This document shows, piece by piece, positions 48,984-57,199 of a DNA stretch of 64,000 nucleotides. Within the stretch, counting starts at the first letter, position 1. Every line of letters starts with the position of its first letter. This DNA is from VRUE01 sp040879985 (GTDB lineage Bacteria; Actinomycetota; Thermoleophilia; Solirubrobacterales; 70-9), in NCBI GenBank assembly GCA_040879985.1, contig JBBDJH010000004.1:84479-148478 (forward strand), given 5' to 3'. The notes beneath the pieces are model-generated. The model saw only the letters and a list, made by a program, of their open reading frames with translations. It was not told the DNA's origin and made no database searches. The translations under genes were made by a program, and so were the position numbers.

Positions 48984-49991
48984 ATGGCGACCCACCCCAG
49001 CACCCCGCTCCCGCCGACGACGCCCGACGTCCAGTCGGGGACGCCGGCCACCCAGGTGAGCCTCTCGCGGGTCGGCGTCAGCGGCGTCGAGAAGGTGATC
49101 CGGGTCAAGGCCGACGGCGACGAGAACCTCTTCCACGCCGAGTTCGAGTGCTTCGTCGACCTCAACCCGCGCCAGGCCGGCGTCCACATGTCGCGCTTCG
49201 AGGAAGACGTCGGCGAGGCGATCGACGCGGTCGTGCTCGGCGAGGCCTTCCGTGCCGAGGTGCTCGCCGCCCACATCGCCCAGCGCGTGCGCGAGCGCCA
49301 GGGCGGGCTGCGGGCCGAGGTCTCGGTCAAGGCGCGCTACCCGGAGACGGTCACCACGCCGGCCAGCGGGATCCGCACGCAGGAGATCTACGTCCTCTTC
49401 GGCACCGCGGTCGACTCGCTGCGGGGGACGCGGACTCTGACCGGGGTCCAGGCCCAGGGCATGACCGCCTGCCCCTGCGCGCAGGAGATGGTCGGCGGCC
49501 TCGCCCGCGAGCGACTCGCCGAGCGCGGCTTCGACGCCGAGCAGATCGAGGCCGCGATCGAGGCCGTCCCGCTCGCCACCCACAACCAGCGCGGCATCGG
49601 CACGCTCCACATCGGCTGCCCCGAGGGCGGCCCGGCCTGGATCGACGCGCCCGAGCTGCTGCGCATCGTCGAGCAGTCGATGAGCTCGGAGATCTACGAG
49701 CTGATGAAGCGGCCCGACGAGCTCGCCGTCGTCGCCAAGGCGCACGCGCAGCCGCGCTTCGTCGAGGACTGCGTGCGCGAGATGGTCCGCCGGGTCACCG
49801 CCGACTATCCGGACCTGCCCGGCGACGCCTTCGTCCTCGCCCGCCAGGAGAACCTCGAGACGATCCACCGCCACAACGTCGTCGCCGAGCGCTACGGCAA
49901 GCTCGACGACCTGCGCACCGAGCTGGGAAGCGGCGAGCACGAGCGCCGCCACCTGACCATGCGCGAGTGGCTAGAGGCTCCCGCGACCTAG
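48984..49991 (+). CDS. folE2: GTP cyclohydrolase FolE2 (type IB)
   Basis: A 335-residue enzyme converting GTP to 7,8-dihydroneopterin triphosphate for folate (and possibly queuosine-type) biosynthesis. GMTACPCAQE carries the active-site Cys163/165, and ATHNQRGIGTLHI and RHNVVAERYGKL provide further conserved residues. FolE2/MptA enzymes differ from FolE in metal use and fold detail. It follows a short intergenic region with TATAGG at 48952 and TACGCT about 10 bases before the ATG, possible -10 elements. It is convergent with pgsA and overlaps its 3' end by 21 bases. Confidence 0.94.
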   Translation: MATHPSTPLPPTTPDVQSGTPATQVSLSRVGVSGVEKVIRVKADGDENLFHAEFECFVDLNPRQAGVHMSRFEEDVGEAIDAVVLGEAFRAEVLAAHIAQRVRERQGGLRAEVSVKARYPETVTTPASGIRTQEIYVLFGTAVDSLRGTRTLTGVQAQGMTACPCAQEMVGGLARERLAERGFDAEQIEAAIEAVPLATHNQRGIGTLHIGCPEGGPAWIDAPELLRIVEQSMSSEIYELMKRPDELAVVAKAHAQPRFVEDCVREMVRRVTADYPDLPGDAFVLARQENLETIHRHNVVAERYGKLDDLRTELGSGEHERRHLTMREWLEAPAT

Positions 49992-50543
49992 GCCGCCGCT
50001 GCGCGCTTCGCGCTCCTGCTCGAGCCGCCTGCGCAGACCGAGGAAGTAGTCGGCGCCGCTGATCACCGTCGCGGCGACGGCCAGGTAGACGAGCAGGTCG
50101 ACCCAGAGCGGCGCCGGGTTGGCGGCGATCAGGGCGATCACGGCGGCGATCTGCAGCACGGTCTTGAGCTTGCCCATCCAGCTGGCGGAGATCACGACGC
50201 CGCGCTCGGCGGCGATCGCGCGCAGACCGGTGACGGCGATCTCGCGGGCGATGATCACCATCGCGACCCAGGCCTGCAGGCGGTTGAGCGAGACCAGCGA
50301 GACCAGCGCCGCGGTGATCAGCAGCTTGTCGGCGAACGGGTCCATCAACTTGCCGAAGGTCGTGACAGCGTCGCGCGAGCGGGCGAAGTAGCCGTCGAGC
50401 CCGTCGGTCAGCGCCGCCAGGGCGAAGACGCCGGCCGCCAGCGCGTCCCCGTTCGGCGTCTCGCCGAGCAGGGCGACGACGACCACCGGCACGGCGAGGA
50501 TGCGCAGCAGGGTCAGCGTGTTGGCGAGGTTGAGCGGGAACAT
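49971..50543 (-). CDS. pgsA: CDP-alcohol phosphatidyltransferase, PgsA type
   Basis: A 190-residue membrane enzyme that forms phosphatidylglycerol phosphate from CDP-diacylglycerol and glycerol-3-phosphate. The catalytic CDP-OH-P motif is visible as LTDGLDGYFARSRDAVTTFGKLMDPFADK (D-G-x2-A-R-x8-G-x3-D-x3-D form, about residues 45-73). Five or six helices. The ATG shares its first base with the stop codon of the MMPL gene upstream, so both are co-expressed. The start is fixed by the LANTLTLLRI beginning. Confidence 0.94.
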   Translation of the reverse strand: MFPLNLANTLTLLRILAVPVVVVALLGETPNGDALAAGVFALAALTDGLDGYFARSRDAVTTFGKLMDPFADKLLITAALVSLVSLNRLQAWVAMVIIAREIAVTGLRAIAAERGVVISASWMGKLKTVLQIAAVIALIAANPAPLWVDLLVYLAVAATVISGADYFLGLRRRLEQEREARSGGLGRGSL

Positions 50544-52741
50544 CAGCCGGCGGCCCCGGCCTTCGCCTCGGCGGCGTCGCGCTTGGCGAAGTAGTCCTCG
50601 CCCTCGATGCTGATGTGGGGCAGGAGCCGGTCCAGCCAGGCGGGCAGCCACCACATCCGCTTGCCGGCCAGGACCATCACGGCCGGCACCAGCAGGCAGC
50701 GCACAAGGGTGGCATCGATCGCGATCGCGATCGCCAGTCCGACGCCGAACTCCTTCACGACCGGGTTGCCGCTGAGCACGAAGCTGGTGAACACGCAGAC
50801 CATGATCGCCGCCGCCGAGGTGATCACCCGGCCGGTGTTGGCGAGCCCTTCGATCACCGCCCGCCGGGCGTCGCCGTGGGACTTGTAGTGCTCGCGTATC
50901 TGGGTCAGCAGGAAGACCTCGTAGTCCATCGAGAGCCCGAAGAGGATCGCGAACATCAGCAGCGGCACGAAGCTGACGATCGGGATCGCGTGGTCGAGGC
51001 CGATCAACGAGGCCCCCCAGCCCCACTGGAAGACCGCGGTGACGACGCCGTAGGAGGCGGCGACCGAGAGCAGGTTCATCGCCGCCGCCTTGACCGGGAT
51101 CAGCAGCGAGCGGAAGGCGATCAGCAGGACGACGAAGCTGAGCCCGACGACGATCGCGATCATCAACGGCAGCTTGTCGCCGATCTGGGTGGCGAGGTCG
51201 ATGTAGCCGGCGGTCTGACCGCCGACGTAGGCCTGCGCTTCGCTGCCCTTCAGCGCCGCCGGGATCGTCGTCTCGCGCAGCCCTTCGACCAAGTTGACGG
51301 TTTCGTCCGCCCAGGGCGCCCATTCGGAGATCGCCGAGAAGACGACCACGGTGCCCCCCTTGTCGCTGCTGATCGGGCCCAGGGCGGCCACGTTCGGCGC
51401 TGCGGAGACGGCGCGCTGCAGCTTCGGCTCGACCCGCTCGGCTTCGCCGCGCGAGCGGAATTCCGAGGCGATCAGCAGCGGGCCGTTGAAGCCCGGGCCG
51501 AAGCCTTCGCGCAGCCCTTCGGCGGCCTCGCGCGCGGTCGTGTCCTTGGGCAGCGCGGTGATGTCGTTCTGGCCGAGCTCGAGGTCGAGCAGGGGAATCG
51601 CGAGCACGATCAGGACCGCCAGCGCGGCAAGCGTCGAGCGCCAGGGGCGCGCCGCGACGCCGCCGGCCCAGCGCAGCCAGCCATGCGGCTTTCTGTCGTC
51701 GGGATGGGTCTTGCCGAGCTGCACCCGCAGCGAGTCGATCCGCGGGCCGAGCAGGCCGAGCACGGCCGGCAGCAGCGTCGTCGCCGCGAAGACCGCGGTG
51801 AGCACGGCGATCGCCGCGGTGAAGCCGAGCGTGCCGACCAGCGGGATGCCGGCGAAGGCGAGCGAGCAGAGCGCGATCACGACCGTCGAGCCGGCGAAGG
51901 CGACGGCGCCGCCGGCGGTCGCAGCGGCGCGGGCAATCGACTCGTGCATCTCCATCCCGTCGCGCAGCTGCAGTTTGTGGCGGGTGACGATGAAGAGCGC
52001 GTAGTCGATGCCGACGCCGAGCCCGATCATCGTCGCCAGCGTCGCGGCGACGCTCGGCACCTGGACGACGCCCTCGAGCAGGCGGATGATCGAAAGCGCG
52101 CAGGCGAGGCCGAGGACGGCGGAGAGGATCGGCAGCAGCATCGCCGTGACCGTGCCGAAGGCGAAGAGCAGGATGATCACGGCCGCGGTCAGGCCGATCA
52201 GCTCGCTGAACTCGGTCGAGGGATTGGAGAGCTGCTGGCCGACGTAGCCGCCGACCGAGGCTTCCAGTCCCGCCGCTTCGACCGGCGCCGCCGCGTCGAG
52301 CACCCGCTGCGCCTCCGCTTCGGTCAGCTCGCCGGGGGCGATCTTCAGGTAGACGGGGATGTAGCCGATGCGCCGGTCCGGGCTGAGCAGGTCTTTGCCC
52401 GTCGGGCCGAGCGGGTCGGTGACCGAGTTGACCTCGTTCAGCGCTTCGAGCCGCTTGACCGTGCGTTCGATCGCTTCGCTCTGGGGCGGCGCGGTCAGCT
52501 GCCCCTGCTCGGAGACGATCACCAGCGGGTTGTTGCCGTAGGCCTGTTCCGGCAGGCTCTCTTCGAGCAGCTCGGTCGCTTCGGTCGAGCCGGTGCCGGG
52601 CAGGGTGAGGTTGTCGTTGGTCTTGCTGTTCGAGGCTTGGCCGGCGAGGACGAGCGCAGCGGCGAGGACAAACCAGACGGCGATCGTCGCGTGGTGGTGA
52701 CGCGAGCAGAAGCGGCCGATCGCGTAGAGGGGGCCGGTCAC
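50543..52741 (-). CDS. MMPL/RND-family membrane exporter
   Basis: About 732 residues from the GTG at 52741 (GTG at 52759 would add six). Two repeats of helix, extracytoplasmic domain and five helices. LGVGIDYALFIVTRHKLQ near 235-252 and its second-half partner FGLSMDYEVFLLTQIREHYK near 590-610 are the MMPL signatures, each with a coupling aspartate. Large soluble loops fall at about 40-175 and 395-520. It ends with a short basic/acidic tail. It lies between a ferritin-like lipoprotein gene (8-base gap) and pgsA (one-base overlap), suggesting a role in envelope lipid transport (inference). Confidence 0.9.
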   Translation of the reverse strand: MTGPLYAIGRFCSRHHHATIAVWFVLAAALVLAGQASNSKTNDNLTLPGTGSTEATELLEESLPEQAYGNNPLVIVSEQGQLTAPPQSEAIERTVKRLEALNEVNSVTDPLGPTGKDLLSPDRRIGYIPVYLKIAPGELTEAEAQRVLDAAAPVEAAGLEASVGGYVGQQLSNPSTEFSELIGLTAAVIILLFAFGTVTAMLLPILSAVLGLACALSIIRLLEGVVQVPSVAATLATMIGLGVGIDYALFIVTRHKLQLRDGMEMHESIARAAATAGGAVAFAGSTVVIALCSLAFAGIPLVGTLGFTAAIAVLTAVFAATTLLPAVLGLLGPRIDSLRVQLGKTHPDDRKPHGWLRWAGGVAARPWRSTLAALAVLIVLAIPLLDLELGQNDITALPKDTTAREAAEGLREGFGPGFNGPLLIASEFRSRGEAERVEPKLQRAVSAAPNVAALGPISSDKGGTVVVFSAISEWAPWADETVNLVEGLRETTIPAALKGSEAQAYVGGQTAGYIDLATQIGDKLPLMIAIVVGLSFVVLLIAFRSLLIPVKAAAMNLLSVAASYGVVTAVFQWGWGASLIGLDHAIPIVSFVPLLMFAILFGLSMDYEVFLLTQIREHYKSHGDARRAVIEGLANTGRVITSAAAIMVCVFTSFVLSGNPVVKEFGVGLAIAIAIDATLVRCLLVPAVMVLAGKRMWWLPAWLDRLLPHISIEGEDYFAKRDAAEAKAGAAG

Positions 52742-52748
52742 CCCGGAA

Positions 52749-53285
52749 TCATCCCCCACCGCCCGGCAGCATCGCGAGGTGGCGTCCGTGGCCCGCGGCG
52801 AGCCAGGCGTCGAGGGTGCGCGGCGCGGGCGTGTAGAGCTGGGCCGCCTGGTCGACGTAGAAGTCGACCGCCTCGCTCTCCAGCTCGTCGACGAGGTCGA
52901 GGAAGGCGGCGCGGTCCGCGAACCGTGCGGCGTCGAGCTCTTCGGCCGCGGCTTCGGTGTCGCCGCCGAGGCCGCGGATCGCCTTGGTCACGGCGTCGAC
53001 GTATTCCCCCTGGTCGGCGCGCAGGCGCCGCAGGACCGCGCGCCGGCGGCCGCGCAGCAGCGGCTGCCCACGCGTGTAGGCATCGAGGATCGTCAGCTCG
53101 CGGGCGAGCGCTTCGTTGAGGATCGCCGCGTCCGAGCCCTTTTCGGGGTCGGTCTCGGCGCCTTCGCCGCTCTTGCCGCAACCGCTTGCCGCGAGGGCAA
53201 GCGCCGCTACCGCGAGGGCGACGATGGCGGCGGCGCGGCCGAAGCCGCGCCGCCTGCAGCCACCTGCTGAGAGATCGAGGCCCAC
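52749..53285 (-). CDS. Lipoprotein with ferritin-like helical domain
   Basis: A 178-residue protein with a GTG start. A basic N-region and hydrophobic core (AAAIVALAVAALALAASGC) end in a lipobox, with Cys near residue 36. The mature part is helical: AAILNEALARELTILDAYTRGQPLLRGRRRAVLRRLRADQGEYVDAVTKAIRGLGGD, then RAAFLDLVDELESEAVDFYVDQAAQLYTPAPRTLDAWLAAGHGRHLAML. This resembles the ferritin-like (DUF4439-type) four-helix proteins in which paired Glu and His residues could bind metal. It is upstream of, and nearly overlaps, the MMPL exporter, and may assist it at the membrane. Function is not established. Confidence 0.75.
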   Translation of the reverse strand: MGLDLSAGGCRRRGFGRAAAIVALAVAALALAASGCGKSGEGAETDPEKGSDAAILNEALARELTILDAYTRGQPLLRGRRRAVLRRLRADQGEYVDAVTKAIRGLGGDTEAAAEELDAARFADRAAFLDLVDELESEAVDFYVDQAAQLYTPAPRTLDAWLAAGHGRHLAMLPGGGG

Positions 53286-53337
53286 AGGCCGTGAAGCCTA
53301 TGGGCTCTGGATCGCCGTCAGCCCAGCCGGGGCCTGC

Positions 53338-54066
53338 CTACCGCTTGGCTTTCGCTTTCGCTTTGCCTTTGGCTTTCGCTTTGGTCTTGCCTTTGGCCCT
53401 TTTTGCCGATGCTTTTTTGGCTTTCCGCTTCGGCAGCTTCTTGGCTGCGCTGTCCGGCACCTCGTAGCCGAGCATCGCGACCGATGCGGAAATTGGCTCT
53501 TGCTTCGATTTGGCCAGCCGTTTGGTGGCTTCCGAGTTGATCTTCAGGACCTGCTTGAGCGTGTCGTCGAGCAGCTTCTGAACGGCCGTCCAGGCCTGCT
53601 CGTCGAGCATCAGGGGGCTCCAGCTGAGGTGACGGTCCTCACGATCGTCGAACGTCGCACCCTCCATCGCCGCGACAGCGTCGTCGACCACGGCCTGGAA
53701 CAGATCCGCACTCATCCCTACCCGAACAGACTCGGGCAGCTCGTGCCAGTCCCGATCGGTCAGGTAGGCGCGTGACGTGGCCCGGTAGTAGTGCTCCACC
53801 GCTCCGCGCCGCGGCTCGGTCTTGACCAGCGTGATGACTTTGTAGTCCTTGAGGACCTTGACGTGGTAGCTGACCTGGCTGAGGCCTTCGTCGAGCTCCT
53901 TCGCCAGTTCGTTCGGGCTGGCCATCCGTTCATTCAGGATTGCCAGGATCTCAGCGCGAAGCTCATGGGCCAGCGACTTGACCAGATCCTGGTTCACGCC
54001 TCGTTTGCTTTTCGTCCTTCCTTTTCCTTTTTTACGGCCTTTGGTGGTCTTTGCCTTTGCGGGCAT
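53338..54066 (-). CDS. ArsR-like winged-helix protein with histone-like basic tails
   Basis: A 242-residue protein. Residues 1-23 are basic and rich in Lys/Gly (PAKAKTTKGRKKGKGRTKSKRG). Residues 25-105 form an ArsR/HTH_20-type domain (LVKSLAHELRAEILAILNERMASPNELAKELDEGLSQVSYHVKVLKDYKVITLVKTEPRRGAVEHYYRA). A helical dimer-like region follows. The last 35 residues are a histone-H1-like repeat of KAKAKGK units, mostly with AAA lysine codons. A related protein without the long tail is encoded at 55126-55752. Binding of DNA is expected; whether it acts locally or as a chromatin-type protein is open. ATG at 54066 was chosen over an upstream ATG at 54120. Confidence 0.82.
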   Translation of the reverse strand: MPAKAKTTKGRKKGKGRTKSKRGVNQDLVKSLAHELRAEILAILNERMASPNELAKELDEGLSQVSYHVKVLKDYKVITLVKTEPRRGAVEHYYRATSRAYLTDRDWHELPESVRVGMSADLFQAVVDDAVAAMEGATFDDREDRHLSWSPLMLDEQAWTAVQKLLDDTLKQVLKINSEATKRLAKSKQEPISASVAMLGYEVPDSAAKKLPKRKAKKASAKRAKGKTKAKAKGKAKAKAKR

Positions 54067-54406
54067 AGCGAGTCCTCCGATCGTTGTTTGGCTGCTTAAC
54101 CACTCCATCGTATTGATCACAAAGGCGTTTTTCTACCCCAAAGGCAAATCTATCGCTTCCTCCCGGCGAAATAGTGGAACTTTCTCCAGTAATGGCGAGG
54201 TCAGTCGAGGGCGCTCAGAAGCGCGGGGGAAAGTGCAAGGGACGTGATCTGCAGAGGGGGTGAAGTAGATGAAGATCGCCGCGTCAGGTGCCGTTGTCCC
54301 GATGCTCTCGGTTCACAAGTTCGGCTAAGCGCTCAGGCAGAGCCACTGGCTTCACGGGGCTTCGTTCGACTTCACGGACGGAGCCCCGCATGATTCAGTT
54401 CGGCCG
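54067..54406. other. Intergenic region between HTH gene and uracil-DNA glycosylase gene
   Basis: A 340-base divergent space, AT-richer near 54100-54180. It contains a possible 19-codon reading frame (listed separately) and an imperfect hairpin near 54356-54388 (CGGGGCTTCGT with ACGGAGCCCCG) just before the glycosylase gene. No tRNA or larger gene is evident. Promoters for both flanking genes are expected here. Confidence 0.5.
54269..54328 (+). CDS. Possible 19-residue peptide
   Basis: ATG with a GAGGGGG stretch about eight bases upstream opens a frame reading MKIAASGAVVPMLSVHKFG. It could be a leader peptide or chance. No family is recognised. The only support is the ribosome binding site and its isolated place in an otherwise empty region. 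Confidence 0.2.
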   Translation: MKIAASGAVVPMLSVHKFG

Positions 54407-55129
54407 GTGACCGAGCGGCCGCAACGCAGACCCGCCACCGAGATGGACTCCCTGGGGCGACTCGCCGGCGAGATCCATTCCTGCCGGCGCTGCCCACGCT
54501 TGGTCGAGTGGCGCGAGGCGAGCGCCGCGGCGCCCCCACGTCGCTTCCAGGACGAGGAGTACTGGGCACGGCCGGTGTCCGGATTCGGCGACCCCCGGGC
54601 CGATCTCGCGATCGTCGGCCTCGCCCCGGCGGCGCACGGGGCCAACCGCACCGGTCGCATGTTCACCGGCGATCGCTCCGGCGACTGGCTCTACGCCGCC
54701 CTGCACCGCGCCGGCTACGCCAACCGGCCTGCGTCGGTCCGCAGCGACGACGGCCTGCGCCTGCGCGGCGCCTACGTCACCGCCGCCGTGCGCTGCGCAC
54801 CCCCGGCCAACCGACCGGCCCCGAGCGAGCGCGACAACTGCCTTCCCTTTCTGGCACGCGAGCTCGAGCTGCTCGGGTCCTGCCGGACGATCGTCGCACT
54901 GGGGGCGTTTGGCTGGGACGGAGTGCTGCGGGCGCTGCGCCAGCTCGGCGCCGAAGCCCCCCGGCCAAAGCCGCGATTCGGCCACGCCGCCGAGGCGGAG
55001 GTCGCCGGATGGAAGCTGCTCGGCTGTTACCACCCGAGCCAGCAGAACACCTTCACCGGTCGCCTGACCGAGGCGATGCTGGACGGCGTCTTCGCCCGTG
55101 CCCGCGAGCTGGCAGCCGGCCGCCGTTAG
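54407..55129 (+). CDS. Family-5 uracil-DNA glycosylase (UdgB-type)
   Basis: A 240-residue enzyme removing uracil, and in relatives hypoxanthine, from DNA. The catalytic segment IVGLAPAAHGANRTGRMFTGDRSGDWL (about 66-92) lacks the aspartate of families 1 and 4, as in type B enzymes. CYHPSQQNTFTGRLT near 206-220 is the second signature. Iron-sulfur cysteines are in SCRRCPRLVEW (about 25-35) and VRCAPPANRP with a later Cys. GTG start. It overlaps the stop of the convergent HTH gene by four bases. Confidence 0.92.
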   Translation: MTERPQRRPATEMDSLGRLAGEIHSCRRCPRLVEWREASAAAPPRRFQDEEYWARPVSGFGDPRADLAIVGLAPAAHGANRTGRMFTGDRSGDWLYAALHRAGYANRPASVRSDDGLRLRGAYVTAAVRCAPPANRPAPSERDNCLPFLARELELLGSCRTIVALGAFGWDGVLRALRQLGAEAPRPKPRFGHAAEAEVAGWKLLGCYHPSQQNTFTGRLTEAMLDGVFARARELAAGRR

Positions 55130-55752
55130 AGCGAGTCGGTCTCGCCGGCCTGTTTTCGGGCGAGGCCCGCGGCGGTCTCGAAGGCCGCCATCACGACCGC
55201 GACGGGGATCCCCGGCTCCGCCGAGCTCTTGCGGCGCTCGGCAGAGCGCTCCTGGATCGTCTGAAATCGCTCGAGCAGACGCTGCACGGAACGCATCAGT
55301 TCCTTCCAGCCCCGCTCGTCGACCATCATCCAGCTCTGGCTGAGGTGCCTGTCGCGCGCGTCGAAGGACCCGGCCTCGAGCGCGCCGGTCATCTGCTCGA
55401 TGACACTGCGCACCGTTTCGCCACTGAAGCCGGCGCGGATTCCCGCCGGCAGCTCCATCCATTCGGCATCGTCGAAGTTCAGCGCCGGTGCGATCGGCTC
55501 GTAGAAATGCTCGTCGAAGCCGCGGCGCTGAACCGTGTAAACCAGCCTGATCAGGTTGCGGCCCTTGAGGCCGCGGAAGTGATAGCTGACGTCCGAGACG
55601 TCGATCTCGAGTTCGTTGGCGATCTCGGTCGGGCTGACCAGGCCCCGTTCGAACAGTGTGACCCAGATGTGGTTGCGCAGCGGATGGGTGAAGGCTTTGG
55701 CGAGCGTCGGGTCGATGACCTGTTTGAGTTTCTTCCCATTCAAGCTGGCCAT
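55126..55752 (-). CDS. ArsR-like winged-helix regulator (paralogue of the 53.3-54.1 kb protein)
   Basis: A 208-residue protein. VIDPTLAKAFTHPLRNHIWVTLFERGLVSPTEIANELEIDVSDVSYHFRGLKGRNLIRLVYTVQRRGFDEHFYEPI (about 12-87) matches the HTH domain of its paralogue 1 kb away. The second part also aligns (RAGFSGETVRSVIEQMTGALEAGSFDARDRHLSQSWMMVDERGWKELM). It has no lysine-rich tail. The shared C-terminal region suggests a common ligand or dimer domain. It is divergent from the ThiF-like gene by about 150 bases, so it may regulate it (inference). Confidence 0.85.
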   Translation of the reverse strand: MASLNGKKLKQVIDPTLAKAFTHPLRNHIWVTLFERGLVSPTEIANELEIDVSDVSYHFRGLKGRNLIRLVYTVQRRGFDEHFYEPIAPALNFDDAEWMELPAGIRAGFSGETVRSVIEQMTGALEAGSFDARDRHLSQSWMMVDERGWKELMRSVQRLLERFQTIQERSAERRKSSAEPGIPVAVVMAAFETAAGLARKQAGETDSL

Positions 55753-55808
55753 GACGAGCCTCCGTTCAGGTTGGTGTGACTTTCGGTGATCGCAGCAGCC
55801 TAGTACCG

Positions 55809-55856
55809 ATGTCGGACTCCACCGCGCGCAGCCGCGTTTTTGCTGAAACCGATTAA
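55809..55856 (+). CDS. Possible 15-residue peptide upstream of ThiF-like gene
   Basis: ATG opens MSDSTARSRVFAETD and stops 45 bases before the ThiF-like start. An in-frame GTG at 55776 would extend it to 26 residues. ThiF/MccB-type enzymes act on short ribosomal peptides, hence the interest, but the ribosome binding site is weak and known MccA-type substrates end in Asn, not Asp. Treat as a candidate only. Confidence 0.2.
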   Translation: MSDSTARSRVFAETD

Positions 55857-55901
55857 AGCAACAGGCGGTCCAACCTGGACATCGACGGAAGGCGGACAGC
55901 G

Positions 55902-57014
55902 ATGCAGAGACCGAGGATCAAGCGCACGACCGAGCGGATGGAAGCGCCGAACGGAGACCTCTACCTGCTGCGGCCCAGCGCCGGGGCGGACGTCCAAATC
56001 GAGAACCCCGATGCCGATGGGCGGCGCCTGCTGGCGGCGCTGGACGGCACCCTCGAGCGCGGCGAGCTCGAGGAGCGCTTCGGCGAGGACGCTGTCAGCG
56101 ACCTGCTCGCGCAACTTGAGGAGCTCGGGCTGGTCGAGGACGCCGCCGACGACGACCTGATCGGGGCGGCGACGATGGAGCGGTTCGATCGCCAGATCCG
56201 CTACTTCGCCGACATCACCGCCGGGCCGACGCCGTCGCAATGCCAGGCGCGACTCGAAAGCGCCCGCATCGTCGTCCTCGGCGTGGGCGGCCTCGGCGGC
56301 TGGTCCGCCCTCTCGCTGGCCTGTTGCGGGGTCGGCGAGATGTTGCTGGTCGACGGCGACCTGGTCGAGGAGAGCAACCTCAACCGCCAGGTTCTCTATA
56401 CGGAGGCCGACATCGGCCGGCTCAAGGTCGAGGTGGCGGCGGAGCGGCTCGGCGCGTTCAACTCGCGAATGCGCCTTACGACGAAGCCCGAGCGCGTCGA
56501 CAGCGAGGACTCGGTGGCGGCGGCGATCGAGGGCTACGACCTGGTGATCGACGCCGCCGACTGGCCCGCCCACGAAATCGAGCAGTGGTGCAACAGCGCC
56601 TGCTTCGCGGCGGAGATCCCCTACATCACGATGAGCCACTTCCCGCCGATCGCCCGGGTCGGGCCGCTCTACGTGCCCGGTGTCACCGGCTGCTTCGCCT
56701 GCCAGGTCGCCGCCTACCGCCGCAGCTACCCGATGTTCGACATCGCGATCGAGCAGCGCCGGGCGAAAGTCTCGCCGGCGGCGACGCTGGGGCCGGCCTG
56801 CGGCCTGATCGGCGGCCAGGTCGGGCTCGACGTCATGCACCACCTGACCGGCCTGGCCGCACCGTCGACCCAGGGCGTCGGTCATATCTACGACCTGCGC
56901 ACGATGGAGGTCGAACGCGAGCCGGTGGTGCCCGAGCCCGACTGCCCGGTCTGCGGTCACCTGCCGACCGCGACACCGCGCGGCAAAGGCGAGACGAAGG
57001 CGGCTCGCAAGTAG
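55902..57014 (+). CDS. ThiF/MoeB/E1-like adenylating enzyme with N-terminal RRE/PqqD-like domain
   Basis: A 370-residue protein. The first 85 residues (GDLYLLRPSAGADVQIENPDADGRRLLAALDGTLERGELEERFGEDAVSDLLAQLEELGLVEDA) look like the winged-helix peptide-binding domain of PqqD/RRE type. Then an E1-like domain begins: ARIVVLGVGGLGGWSALSLACCGVGEMLLVDGDLVEESNLNRQVLYTEADIG (about 122-173), with the ATP-binding GVGGLGG and the Asp/Asn-x-x-Arg elements. Zinc cysteines are present as GCFACQ and CPVCG. The layout recalls MccB and the E1-like TOMM/lasso partner proteins, which adenylate a peptide C-terminus. ATG with GGAAGG upstream. No maturation partner genes follow; a tRNA gene and the islets come next. 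Confidence 0.85.
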   Translation: MQRPRIKRTTERMEAPNGDLYLLRPSAGADVQIENPDADGRRLLAALDGTLERGELEERFGEDAVSDLLAQLEELGLVEDAADDDLIGAATMERFDRQIRYFADITAGPTPSQCQARLESARIVVLGVGGLGGWSALSLACCGVGEMLLVDGDLVEESNLNRQVLYTEADIGRLKVEVAAERLGAFNSRMRLTTKPERVDSEDSVAAAIEGYDLVIDAADWPAHEIEQWCNSACFAAEIPYITMSHFPPIARVGPLYVPGVTGCFACQVAAYRRSYPMFDIAIEQRRAKVSPAATLGPACGLIGGQVGLDVMHHLTGLAAPSTQGVGHIYDLRTMEVEREPVVPEPDCPVCGHLPTATPRGKGETKAARK

Positions 57015-57084
57015 CTTGACGCCGGAGTCGGGATCCCCGGCACCACCCCGTTGCCGAGACTCCGCGCGACGGAACCGCGATACC

Positions 57085-57090
57085 TAGAAT
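57085..57090 (+). promoter_or_regulatory. -10 element of tRNA-Thr
   Basis: TAGAAT ends 11 bases before the first base of the mature tRNA-Thr. No matching -35 hexamer at the right distance was found. Confidence 0.5.
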
Positions 57091-57101
57091 GAGTCCCAGG
57101 C

Positions 57102-57174
57102 GCCGGCGTAGCTCAGTTGGTAGAGCACTTCATTCGTAATGAAGGGGTCCCCGGTTCAAGTCCGGGCGTCGGCT
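57102..57174 (+). tRNA. tRNA-Thr (CGT)
   Basis: Acceptor GCCGGCG/CGTCGGC with discriminator T, D arm GCTCAGTTGGTAGAGC, anticodon stem CTTCA/TGAAG with loop TTCGTAA (anticodon CGT), and T arm CCCCGGTTCAAGTCCGGG. CCA is not encoded. Its 3' 31 bases recur twice downstream (59261-59291 and 60322-60352), marking it as an integration hot spot. Confidence 0.97.
57144..57174 (+). repeat. att repeat copy 1, 3' end of tRNA-Thr
   Basis: 31 bases from GGGGTCC to the discriminator T, identical to the copies at 59261 and 60322. This copy belongs to the intact tRNA. Confidence 0.92.
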
Positions 57175-57199
57175 TTTGAGGGCGTCGAAACGGTGAGCC

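Noticed and set aside
53338..53440. Tandem repeat DNA at the end of the HTH gene
   Set aside because: The repetition is explained by codons for the alternating Lys-Ala/Gly tail, and unit length varies.
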